DNA of 16,281 nt from Spirochaetota bacterium (GTDB lineage Bacteria; Spirochaetota; Spirochaetia; Treponematales; Treponemataceae), in NCBI GenBank assembly GCA_023398165.1, contig JAEWSQ010000008.1, positions 1-16,281 of the forward strand. The letters run 5' to 3'. Shown piece by piece: positions 6,790-15,007 of the stretch. Below the pieces are notes generated by a model. The model was not told where the DNA came from. It saw only the letters and a list, made by a program, of their open reading frames with translations, and did no database searches. The position numbers were made by a program, and so were the translations under genes. The first letter of the stretch is position 1. Every line of letters begins with the position of its first letter.

Positions 6790-9198
6790 TTATCTATTTA
6801 CAATATTAAACGAGAGTACAAATTCAAACGGCACTTTGCCTTTATTCTTCCATTCAAACTGGCCGTCACGTATTGTGTAGGGTGCGGCAAAAAGAAATTT
6901 AAGAGGGAACTGCGGAACACTTATTCTTAAACCGGCTCCTAAACTGAAATACGCATCATTGAGCGATAAGGTCGACATATCAGTAAGAGTATTTTTTAAG
7001 ACTGCAGCATCATGGAATACATCTAATGAGAGGAATCCGGGAGCTACAGGAAACCGTATTTCAATGTTATTGCTCCACAGAGCCTGTCCTTTTTGGGATG
7101 CAAGATTTCCCCATCCTCTTCCCACAAACATTCCGTCTATATACAGCTGATTAACCGGTGCAATAACATTTTGACCTCCGGGCAGAAGGAATGAAAATCC
7201 TGAGTATCCGAAAAGAACAAATTTTAAATTCCAAATATCGCTTACTTTTTTATTTAAAAGCGTCAGGTATCCTTCAAGTTTTGTATCTGAACGGAAGAAA
7301 AACTGATTTTCAACGGAGGGAATAAATCCTGTCCAGGATACTTTTTCACTTGCAAACCATCCGCTGGATGCATCATAGTAAATGTCGCGGTCATCAAAGG
7401 ATACTGCAGAAAATAAAGTATTTGTTAATCCCCAGCGTTCATTAGCTGTTCTGACAGTTACATCCACGGGGGTATAAATACCTGCATCATAGAAGTTTTT
7501 GTTAAGTACAGTCCCCACGCCGCCTGTAAGGTTGATTATTGCAAAATCAGGATTCCATCTTCTTCCAAGCGATACATCGAAACTGGTTGAAAATGATTTG
7601 TAGTCCATTTTATAACTGGTTGCATCGGTATTTCCCGGATAGTACAAATACTGTTCTGTTGTCAATGATTTAACACCCGTATTTAATGAAAGCCCCAGCG
7701 ATATGGGTTTACCGAAAAGCCAGTTTTCAAGAAATTTACCGCCTAAAGACCACTGGTCAACCGATAATGAAAAGTCTCCTCCGACTGTTCTTCCCGTTCC
7801 TAGAAAATTGGAATCGGAAAGCTTAATGAAAAGCGACATGGGCGAGGCATTCGGATCGGTTATACCTGAAAAACTTACACCGAATTCCATTCCTGTAGTT
7901 GACTGTTCCTCTACTTCGACAATAAGGTCTATGAGGTTTTCCTCAGTACCCTGTTGTACATCGGGGTAAATATTTTTAAAGAATTGAAGATTATATAAAT
8001 TTCGTATACCGTTTTGTATTTTTGTCTGTGAATACACATCCCCTGTCTCTATCGGTATTTCACGTAAAATAACATTTTCCTTGGTTTTATCGTTTCCTCG
8101 GATAACAATATTTTCAATATATGAACGCGGTTTTTCAACAATAGTGATTATGTATGAAATAGTTTTATTCTCACTGTCTTTTTTCTCTTCGGGCATAAAG
8201 AGATTGGATGTGTATCCTGTTTCAACATACACATCATACACAGAGCGGATTCCCTCGCTGTACTTTGTAGAATTAAATACGTCTCCATCCTGCATCTGTA
8301 TTTTGGACAACAGGAGCTCGGTTGTGAATAAGGTATTTCCGCTTATTGTTGTCCCTTTATATATGTACTGCGAACCTTCCCGGATAATAAACGTCAGCGT
8401 AAGCTCATCGCGTTTATCATCCTCGTTAAAAACGACATCCCGCTTTACATCGAGAATTACGGCATCTATATAACCGCGGTCCCGGTAATATTTCAGAACA
8501 GATTGTTTATCGAGTTCTATGTATGATTCCTGAAAAGACCCCTTGTCAAAAAGACTCTTTTCCTTCTGTGTAAGCGTGTTTTTTAATGTTTTCTGTGCAA
8601 AAGACTGGTTTCCTTCAAACAGTATGGATTTTACAATCGTTGATTTTCCCTCGTTAATTGTAAAAATAAGTTCAACCATACCGTCTTCGCGTTTTTCAAC
8701 TGCGGAGCTTACCCGGACATTGGTAAAACCTTTCTGAAGATATAAATCCCTGACCGCACGTTCATCAACAGGTATTTTACTCTGGGTGAGAATACCCTTT
8801 TCCTTTAACGAAACCGCATCCTTCAATTCTGTTGAACGGAGCTGCGAATTTCCTGAAAACGATATTTTAGATATTACCGGATTTTCAACTACTTTAAACC
8901 GTATAATAACTGCTGTCTTCTGTGCATCGGAGGGAAGCGCTTCTGTGGTAATATCGTCGGTAAAAAATTCAAGAGCATATACTTTTGAAAATAAATCGGA
9001 ATAAACCTCATCGGAGAACGGAAGCCCCAGAAATTGATCAGTAACAGAGGTAACATCGGTATTTTTAACAGTAACAAGTCCGTCAAAAACGATACTCTTT
9101 ATGGGTTTGCCGTAGTACCACTCACTTTCCTGACTGAACGAAAAAGAACAAAGACATACTAAAAAACAAAAAAACACTGCGACGCGTGTATGACGCAT
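6790..9198 (-). CDS. bamA: Outer-membrane protein assembly factor BamA
   Basis: The 802-residue precursor is the Omp85-family insertase that folds beta-barrel proteins into the outer membrane. A signal peptide covers about 1-22 (ending SFSFS). Five POTRA domains follow at roughly 31-106, 107-185, 186-275, 276-356 and 357-432; GNSQL, GNQSF, GNTLF and GNDKT mark the turn of each from the second on. The barrel covers about 433-802. The conserved loop 6 motif appears as GRGWGNLAS (693-701), equivalent to the VRGF/Y motif, and DVFHDAAVL (726-734) follows. The protein ends FEFVLSFNIVNR, so a few residues follow the usual aromatic end. A strong GGAGG (9203-9207, minus strand) precedes the ATG, and tamB stops 16 bp upstream. 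Confidence 0.96.
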   Translation of the reverse strand: MRHTRVAVFFCFLVCLCSFSFSQESEWYYGKPIKSIVFDGLVTVKNTDVTSVTDQFLGLPFSDEVYSDLFSKVYALEFFTDDITTEALPSDAQKTAVIIRFKVVENPVISKISFSGNSQLRSTELKDAVSLKEKGILTQSKIPVDERAVRDLYLQKGFTNVRVSSAVEKREDGMVELIFTINEGKSTIVKSILFEGNQSFAQKTLKNTLTQKEKSLFDKGSFQESYIELDKQSVLKYYRDRGYIDAVILDVKRDVVFNEDDKRDELTLTFIIREGSQYIYKGTTISGNTLFTTELLLSKIQMQDGDVFNSTKYSEGIRSVYDVYVETGYTSNLFMPEEKKDSENKTISYIITIVEKPRSYIENIVIRGNDKTKENVILREIPIETGDVYSQTKIQNGIRNLYNLQFFKNIYPDVQQGTEENLIDLIVEVEEQSTTGMEFGVSFSGITDPNASPMSLFIKLSDSNFLGTGRTVGGDFSLSVDQWSLGGKFLENWLFGKPISLGLSLNTGVKSLTTEQYLYYPGNTDATSYKMDYKSFSTSFDVSLGRRWNPDFAIINLTGGVGTVLNKNFYDAGIYTPVDVTVRTANERWGLTNTLFSAVSFDDRDIYYDASSGWFASEKVSWTGFIPSVENQFFFRSDTKLEGYLTLLNKKVSDIWNLKFVLFGYSGFSFLLPGGQNVIAPVNQLYIDGMFVGRGWGNLASQKGQALWSNNIEIRFPVAPGFLSLDVFHDAAVLKNTLTDMSTLSLNDAYFSLGAGLRISVPQFPLKFLFAAPYTIRDGQFEWKNKGKVPFEFVLSFNIVNR

Positions 9199-9214
9199 AC
9201 ATCCTCCACAAGAT

Positions 9215-12200
9215 TTAGAACATGAATTTCCAGGATAAACTAATCGATGTGTACGGAACCCAAAGATTATGTAAAGATCCTACATCAGGAGCAATGCTCC
9301 ACCTGATAGTTGCAAGAGGACTTTCCATTTCAAACCCCAATTCAGGTTCAAATGCTATTCCGCTTGCAAGATTATTAGAATCGACTTTGGAATCATCATA
9401 AGACAAATGCAATAAGAAATCGCCGTATAATACATCTCCAAAATACTTACCTATGTAAACAGTTGAATTATCTAAAAAGTTACCGGGTGTTAATACTTTA
9501 CCCGAGCTCTGTTCAGAATAAAGTTTTATGGTATTCTGGAGCACAGGAGTCTTGAAGGAAAGTATATCAACTTTAAGAAAATCACGCAATCCTTCCTCAA
9601 TACTCTTTAAAACGGTATTTTGAACAAGATAATCAAGAACAAAACCGCCGACATTTAGAATGACATCGCCGACAGAAGTTGATCCCTGTGGAATGAAGCT
9701 TTGCCCTAAGATTATTTTCAGTTCATCTTCCGATTTTGGAGGCGATGATGAAAGGGAATACGAAAAGCTTCCCAGTTTCTGATTTTCAGCCAGCAGAGTA
9801 ATGCGCAGAAGATCTCCGTTCTGGTCGGTCTCCCTCATTTCTGCACGCACCGTAATCAGCGGATCAAAGTTTACCTGGTTTTCATCAAACACGAGTCTTC
9901 CTTCTCTAAGGTAGAAGTTTCGCCCTATACTAACTTCACCGCCGCGGAGAACAAGATCGCCTATCATGTAGAATTCCTGATTTCTTGTGTTCATGATGAC
10001 CTTGAGAGGCGTCATAGGATTGACCAGAGCCCTTATAACAGGATTGAGTTCGCGTCTAATATACAGAAAAGCCTGGGCATGTTTTCCAATCATAATATCA
10101 AGATCAACGCTTACATCCATCGTTGACGTCTCTGTTTTTTTAGCAAAGAGCGTCGACGGGTAAATACGTGCCACGGTATCATCAACATAGAGGGAGCCGT
10201 TAATATCAAGAGAATTGAGCGTTACCTTTATTTTTAATGTAGTCTCGGCATTGCCCGAGACCTCTATGAGTCCCAAATTTGCATGAGCCTTGACTTTCTT
10301 ATTCTCCGGTGTTTTAAGATCTATGACAACAGAATCAAATTCCCACTTATTGAAATTTATGGCAACATCAACAAAACAGTCGCCGTTTTTCGTTTTCGCA
10401 CTGATATTTTGAGCCTTCAAATATTTTCCCTGCCCGGTAAGCTGCGTTTTTGCCGCAGTTATCTGCCCTTCGATGAAATCAGGCACATCGCATGCAAAAT
10501 TTTCAATATCAACAGAACCGGTAAACTCGGGATCAAGGAGCAGCCCCCCAAGATGAAAAGATCCGGAAGCTGTGCCCTGTGATATTTTAAACACGCCCAA
10601 ATCAAAGATTTTTGTAAAACCTTCAGCATTCAAAACCATATCATTCACTTGAATATCAAAAAGTCCTTTGGCAACACTGCCGAAAGCGACAAAACTGAGA
10701 GGAAGCTTTTGATCGAGGATTAAGAGACATTCGCCTGAATCAAGAAGGTAGCCGTTTATTGGATTATCGGTAAAACTCCTGTCTTTTCCTGCACCGCCTT
10801 GAATATCGAAGCGGCCCTTTGAACGGATAACAGTCAGCGTAAAATCTTTTATATCACCGTACTGTGTCGAGCTGATGAGAGGCATGGTTAGTGTTCCGAC
10901 AAAAGAATCGGGTATTACTGGATTTAAAACACCGCCTGTCTTCTTCGAAGGACCTGATAGTGAAGTGGGAATAATTTCTGCAGTGAATGAACTCTTAATC
11001 TGATTTTTATCGCCTAGAAACGTGCTTACTTCACCGGTCAGGTTTCCGGTAAAACTGCGCAGATCAAAACCTCCGTTAATGCTGCTGAACGTAAAAGAAG
11101 CAAACTCACCCGATGTGTCGCTGAGATTAATCATACCGTCATCGAGAGAAGCAATGCTCCTCACCCTAACTTTTTCTCCCTGAAAATTAAGAAGCGCCTT
11201 GGAAAAATCCATGGAAATACTGGGATTTGACAGGGTTCCTAAAATGCTGACCTGTGCAGAAAGAACATTTTCAGAAGTCTGCTGGGAAAAGAACCGCGAC
11301 AGAGGAGATTCTTCGATTGTAATCTGACTTGAACAATAAATATCTTCGAAAAAATTAGCAGAACCCGGTATTTTTTGGAAGGGATTGCTTATAGCAATAT
11401 CTACGGTGTAAGACTCGTCAGATACCGATTCGGCAAGTGAAAGGTACAGCTGGGCGGACTCAAACAAGCCGTCTACGCTGTTCCACATAACGTTTCCGTT
11501 TCCGTTAAGAATTGAAACAGTATCAGCATAGGTAAGCGAGTTAATCATACCGCCGTAAGTATCAAAATTTCCTGCAAGGCTCAACGAGGGAGAAAGGCTG
11601 AACGCACCCCCTTCCTCTGTACATTCAAACCTCACAACTTCTGCACTCCATTGCGATAACGAGGTAAATTCAAATGCGGCATCGGCAGAAAAAGACAGAA
11701 TCATATTCTGTATTGATATGGGGAAAGAGTTGAATCCCAGGGTGCCTGCAATAAGGCTGCCGTTATTGAACACTATTGAACTTTCAAACCCGTAACTGCC
11801 TGAGAGTACAAAATTTTTGTTATCTATGAAAACACCCTGCAGCTCATACGGGATTGCATTTACCGACAAATCCGCTGAAAAAAACATGTCCGAATAATCC
11901 TGGGAAAAATCTGCAGAAACAGAGGCCTGAAGGTTTTGCCCTGCAAACAGAACATCGAACTGGCTTACCTGCAGACTAGATTCATTCCCGTCAAACGATA
12001 AAACTGCAAGTTCCTTGTCTTTGGCAGTATTTGCAATAATTGTATACGGGGTATTATATGTTATTGTTTTGAAATCTGTAGAAATGTACAATTCTGTAGA
12101 TGCAATAAAAGTTTTAAAAGTATTTTGGGCATCGGCTAATGAGGAAGATAAGGGTTTATCTGTTACATAGGAGAGAACACCCAAAACAGTATCGAGAAAC

Positions 12201-13666
12201 AGATTCGATATTTCTATATTAGTCTGAACAAAGAGTTTATCTTCAAAGAATAGACTTCCATTGACTAGGATTTCCGCATTCTGTTCATATTCATAGTGAC
12301 TGTAGTCGTAGCATACAAGAGAAAAATCCGCAGATTTTCTCCCGGGGATTATTTCAAGCTGTAAAGCAGTGAGAGACGTATTTCCAATTGAAAGTTGCGG
12401 TATAAACCCTAAGAATCCTTCCTGCAACGGGTCAAAATAGACTTCTGCGGCAAGCTTATTTTTATTGGGCAGAAGTATAGAATTCACAACGGCAACCCCC
12501 TGCGGCTGAAGTTCTGCAATATTGAATGAGCCCGAGTATTCAATGGAACAATAGGAGTTTTCAAAACGCATGAGTGCAATATTTGCAAAACCTAGGTCGC
12601 CTTCTGCATCAAGAGTAACGGTAAGCCCCCGGGGGATGAGTGAGGGGGGGAGAAAAATGGATCCGCCTGCAGAGTAATGGATTCCTGACGGTTCACTGAT
12701 CTTTCCTTGAACCTTGTACACACCGCTTATTTTCGAACCCTGTATACTCTTAATAATATCTGACGGCTTTTCTACGGTGACGAGACTTAACGGATCAAAA
12801 TTCTGAGCTTCAAGTGTAACCGAAAAATCTCCCGGTGATACTTCGTATTCGGCAAGAAGATTGAACATTCCCTGATTCTCCAGTATTTGAAGGCTTACAG
12901 AATCGTTGGAATACCATAGGGCGGCCTCAACGGGTTTAACTGATATTTGACTGTTCTTAAGTTCGCGTATACGGAGCTGCACTGCACTCTCGGAAAAATT
13001 TTGGCTTAAATTTCCCTGCATGGAGAACTGTGAGTATACAGGTCCGAATGCAGCAATGCGGGGTGAAAAGAAATCGGCACTGAGGCTGTTGTTTGAGGTA
13101 AATTGAATACTCCTCCCTGAAGCGCTGTTTTTAATTACTGTTTCCCTCATCTGCATTTTAATGCTCAGGTCTGTATTCTTATATGCCAGTGCTGCAGAAG
13201 TGATGCGTATGGAAAAAGGGAGTTTCTTGAACTCTGAGGGGGAAGACATCGACTGGACAAGTGTTTTAATTTTTTCAAGAATATACTGCTGTTCCTGTTC
13301 ATTGAATTCAGCAGATACACCTGTAACGACAAGGCTGTCGAGTGCGGTATCAAGTTTTCCCCGGATAAGGTTGAATATATTATATGAAAATCTTACAGAA
13401 GCTATTTTTGCCAGGACCTTCGAGTTCTGTGAATCTATAATCTGAATTTTTGACAGTTTAAGTGATGAGAGAATGGAAGGAGACATCGATTCGTAGGAAA
13501 CCTTGAGGCCTGTATTCTGTTCAACAGCAGACAACAACGTTGTCCTTATACTTACAAGTCTTTTTACCGTCGTTTCGTAGACGGGCTGAATTACAATGAG
13601 GCTGACGGCAATCATTATGAGAAAAATCATACTAGTAAGACCGGTTTTTTTTATGTCTATTGTCAT
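9215..13666 (-). CDS. tamB: TamB/DUF490-family translocation and assembly protein
   Basis: The 1483-residue product is an AsmA/TamB-type bridge protein, anchored in the inner membrane and extending across the periplasm. An uncleaved hydrophobic anchor covers about 11-27. The long middle is nearly all alternating beta-strand sequence, as expected for a lipid-binding beta-taco groove. The TamB C-terminal domain covers about 1240-1483, with LRGGEVSIGRNFYLREGRL (1240-1258), DPLITVRAEMRET and SLSSSPPKSEDELKIILGQ. The last residues, SISLSWKFMF, end in an aromatic residue like a BamA-recognised signal. No tamA is present; in Borrelia a TamB homologue is known to interact with BamA, and direct linkage to bamA here fits that. 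The ATG at 13664-13666 has no good Shine-Dalgarno sequence. It heads the tamB-bamA-skp operon. Confidence 0.92.
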   Translation of the reverse strand: MTIDIKKTGLTSMIFLIMIAVSLIVIQPVYETTVKRLVSIRTTLLSAVEQNTGLKVSYESMSPSILSSLKLSKIQIIDSQNSKVLAKIASVRFSYNIFNLIRGKLDTALDSLVVTGVSAEFNEQEQQYILEKIKTLVQSMSSPSEFKKLPFSIRITSAALAYKNTDLSIKMQMRETVIKNSASGRSIQFTSNNSLSADFFSPRIAAFGPVYSQFSMQGNLSQNFSESAVQLRIRELKNSQISVKPVEAALWYSNDSVSLQILENQGMFNLLAEYEVSPGDFSVTLEAQNFDPLSLVTVEKPSDIIKSIQGSKISGVYKVQGKISEPSGIHYSAGGSIFLPPSLIPRGLTVTLDAEGDLGFANIALMRFENSYCSIEYSGSFNIAELQPQGVAVVNSILLPNKNKLAAEVYFDPLQEGFLGFIPQLSIGNTSLTALQLEIIPGRKSADFSLVCYDYSHYEYEQNAEILVNGSLFFEDKLFVQTNIEISNLFLDTVLGVLSYVTDKPLSSSLADAQNTFKTFIASTELYISTDFKTITYNTPYTIIANTAKDKELAVLSFDGNESSLQVSQFDVLFAGQNLQASVSADFSQDYSDMFFSADLSVNAIPYELQGVFIDNKNFVLSGSYGFESSIVFNNGSLIAGTLGFNSFPISIQNMILSFSADAAFEFTSLSQWSAEVVRFECTEEGGAFSLSPSLSLAGNFDTYGGMINSLTYADTVSILNGNGNVMWNSVDGLFESAQLYLSLAESVSDESYTVDIAISNPFQKIPGSANFFEDIYCSSQITIEESPLSRFFSQQTSENVLSAQVSILGTLSNPSISMDFSKALLNFQGEKVRVRSIASLDDGMINLSDTSGEFASFTFSSINGGFDLRSFTGNLTGEVSTFLGDKNQIKSSFTAEIIPTSLSGPSKKTGGVLNPVIPDSFVGTLTMPLISSTQYGDIKDFTLTVIRSKGRFDIQGGAGKDRSFTDNPINGYLLDSGECLLILDQKLPLSFVAFGSVAKGLFDIQVNDMVLNAEGFTKIFDLGVFKISQGTASGSFHLGGLLLDPEFTGSVDIENFACDVPDFIEGQITAAKTQLTGQGKYLKAQNISAKTKNGDCFVDVAINFNKWEFDSVVIDLKTPENKKVKAHANLGLIEVSGNAETTLKIKVTLNSLDINGSLYVDDTVARIYPSTLFAKKTETSTMDVSVDLDIMIGKHAQAFLYIRRELNPVIRALVNPMTPLKVIMNTRNQEFYMIGDLVLRGGEVSIGRNFYLREGRLVFDENQVNFDPLITVRAEMRETDQNGDLLRITLLAENQKLGSFSYSLSSSPPKSEDELKIILGQSFIPQGSTSVGDVILNVGGFVLDYLVQNTVLKSIEEGLRDFLKVDILSFKTPVLQNTIKLYSEQSSGKVLTPGNFLDNSTVYIGKYFGDVLYGDFLLHLSYDDSKVDSNNLASGIAFEPELGFEMESPLATIRWSIAPDVGSLHNLWVPYTSISLSWKFMF

Positions 13667-13671
13667 CGCCG

Positions 13672-13701
13672 TTTATAAGTTTACAAAAATGAATACTACA
13701 A
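13672..13701 (-). promoter_or_regulatory. Candidate promoter of the tamB-bamA-skp operon
   Basis: On the minus strand, TTGTAG (13701-13696), an 18-bp spacer and TATAAA (13677-13672) end five bases before the tamB ATG. The spacing would again give a leaderless or nearly leaderless transcript. AT-rich sequence around it offers other TATAAT-like hexamers, so this is only a candidate. Confidence 0.35.
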
Positions 13702-13707
13702 TATAAG
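13680..13707 (+). promoter_or_regulatory. Candidate promoter of tmk
   Basis: TTTACA (13680-13685, five of six bases), a 16-bp spacer and TATAAG (13702-13707, five of six) would start transcription near 13714, leaving a leader of about 38 bases. A TATAAT follows at once (13708-13713) but has no good upstream hexamer. The element overlaps the candidate tamB promoter. Confidence 0.45.
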
Positions 13708-13751
13708 TATAATAATAGCATTTTTTATGGGATTATGGTAGACTCTTAGTC

Positions 13752-14378
13752 ATGGTATTGCATAATTTTATAGTTTTCGAAGGTCTTGACGGCTCAGGAA
13801 CGACCACACAGCTCGGTATATTAAAAAATAAATTGGAACAAAAAAAAGCATGGTTTACGGCTGAACCGACAGGAAAAGAAACAGGTTTATTTTTAAGAAA
13901 CATACTTTCAGGCGGCATTAAACTTGATCACAGAACTCTGGCCTTTCTCTTCGCGGCAGACCGCTGTGAACATCTGTACGGTAAAGACGGTATACTGCAG
14001 CACCTTAATAACGGAGAAGCAGTTTTCTGCGACCGCTACATTTTTTCAAGTCTTGCATATCAAAGCCCTGAATGCGGCAATCAGCTTCCTGAAAAACTTA
14101 ACGAAGATTTCCCCCTGCCCGAATATCTTGTTTATTTCGACATTCCAAGCGAATTGTCGCTGTCGCGTGTTTCATCGAGAAAAGGGCACAAAGAAATATT
14201 TGAAGAACCTGAAATTCAAAAAAATACAAGAACTGAGTACGAACGTATACTGCAGTTATTTTCTGAACGCAAAAATACCGGCATGAAAACTATACGCATA
14301 GATGCATCAAAATCTATCGATGAGGTTCATAAAAATATCTGTATATCACTTCAAAACCTGCCGATATTTAAAGAGTGA
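13752..14378 (+). CDS. tmk: Thymidylate kinase (dTMP kinase)
   Basis: The 208-residue product should phosphorylate dTMP to dTDP in dTTP synthesis. FEGLDGSGTTTQ (9-20) is the P-loop region, EPTGKETG (38-45) matches the dTMP-binding EP motif, FAADRCEHL (67-75) and CDRYIFSSLAYQ (93-104) are strong family signatures, and SRKGHKEIFE is the LID region. The length is normal. The P-loop lysine is replaced by Thr17 (GSGTTT instead of GAGKTT or GKST), which is unusual for a nucleotide kinase; the other motifs are intact and the gene is not broken. The start at 13752 matches the family N-terminus but has no RBS. The TGA overlaps the GTG start of the next gene by four bases, so the two are probably coupled. 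Confidence 0.92.
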   Translation: MVLHNFIVFEGLDGSGTTTQLGILKNKLEQKKAWFTAEPTGKETGLFLRNILSGGIKLDHRTLAFLFAADRCEHLYGKDGILQHLNNGEAVFCDRYIFSSLAYQSPECGNQLPEKLNEDFPLPEYLVYFDIPSELSLSRVSSRKGHKEIFEEPEIQKNTRTEYERILQLFSERKNTGMKTIRIDASKSIDEVHKNICISLQNLPIFKE

Positions 14379-14998
14379 AATTACGTAAAAATAAAATACT
14401 TATATTTTTTTGTCTTCTCGCCTGTTTTAATGCAGCTCAGCCTGTATTTTCTTATATTGTAACATATAAGGAACAGTACTACAGATTGTTCCATACCCAT
14501 TTTCAGCAGTATCCCGATGACGTAATGGAAAATATTTACTGGCTTGAAAAAGCGGTTGAAGCTGATTTCTGCAATCCTGAATACGCTCTATCAAAAATAG
14601 AGACAAAAGACGACTGGGAAAAATACCGCTACATTTTCATGATGCACCTCAATTTAAAACTCATAGAACAGCACTTAAGACTCGGAGCTAAATTCGATAA
14701 GCAGTCGGTCTATTTTTACGACGCTCCGTTAAGAGAACAGTATGTTACCGACCTTGAAAAAACAAAAACATGTTTTGAAGCGGGATTATATTACTGGAAA
14801 GAGGCAAAACTCTGGGCGGAAAAAGCAAGTCAAAAAAAATTCTATTTTCTCAATTTGGATGAAATTCAAAACTGGGAAGATGAACGGTACCGTGTAATAA
14901 ACGGGGATCTGGATTATGAAAAGATTATTACAAGAGAACTTGACAGAGTCAACGGTTTACTAGCTGCCTTACTTGCAATGGATGAAAATACTTATTAA
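14375..14998 (+). CDS. Exported protein of unknown function
   Basis: I do not recognise the family. The 207-residue product begins with a basic stretch and a hydrophobic core (residues 3-24) followed by QPVFS, a likely signal peptide cleaved near 26, so it should be periplasmic or envelope-associated. No lipobox cysteine is placed correctly: the cysteines at 13 and 17 lie inside the hydrophobic core. The mature part is rich in aromatic and charged residues and looks mostly helical, with helices around 49-63, 80-104, 119-152 and 182-203, loosely TPR-like. It starts at a GTG (14375-14377) overlapping the tmk stop in a GTGA. Its place between tmk and aroB says little about its job. It may be a conserved treponemal protein, but that is a guess from context. 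Confidence 0.8.
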   Translation: MKLRKNKILIFFCLLACFNAAQPVFSYIVTYKEQYYRLFHTHFQQYPDDVMENIYWLEKAVEADFCNPEYALSKIETKDDWEKYRYIFMMHLNLKLIEQHLRLGAKFDKQSVYFYDAPLREQYVTDLEKTKTCFEAGLYYWKEAKLWAEKASQKKFYFLNLDEIQNWEDERYRVINGDLDYEKIITRELDRVNGLLAALLAMDENTY

Positions 14999-15001
14999 AA
15001 T
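14973..15001 (+). promoter_or_regulatory. Candidate internal promoter of aroB (leaderless)
   Basis: TTGCAA (14973-14978), a 17-bp spacer and TAAAAT (14996-15001) end six bases before the aroB ATG at 15008. It has the same hexamer types and spacings as the STAS-gene promoter. It lies in the end of the preceding gene and spans its stop codon. Confidence 0.45.
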
Positions 15002-15007
15002 AACTCT

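Noticed and set aside
8081..8473. 130-codon open frame antisense to bamA
   Set aside because: It lies wholly inside bamA, has no RBS and no recognisable protein character, so I take it as a shadow frame.
10283..10582. 99-codon open frame antisense to tamB
   Set aside because: It has no RBS or promoter and lies wholly within a confident gene on the other strand.
13726..13740. Mini-frame MGLW ahead of tmk (ATG GGA TTA TGG TAG)
   Set aside because: It has no RBS and shows no attenuator hairpin or run of regulatory codons. Four-codon frames are common by chance.
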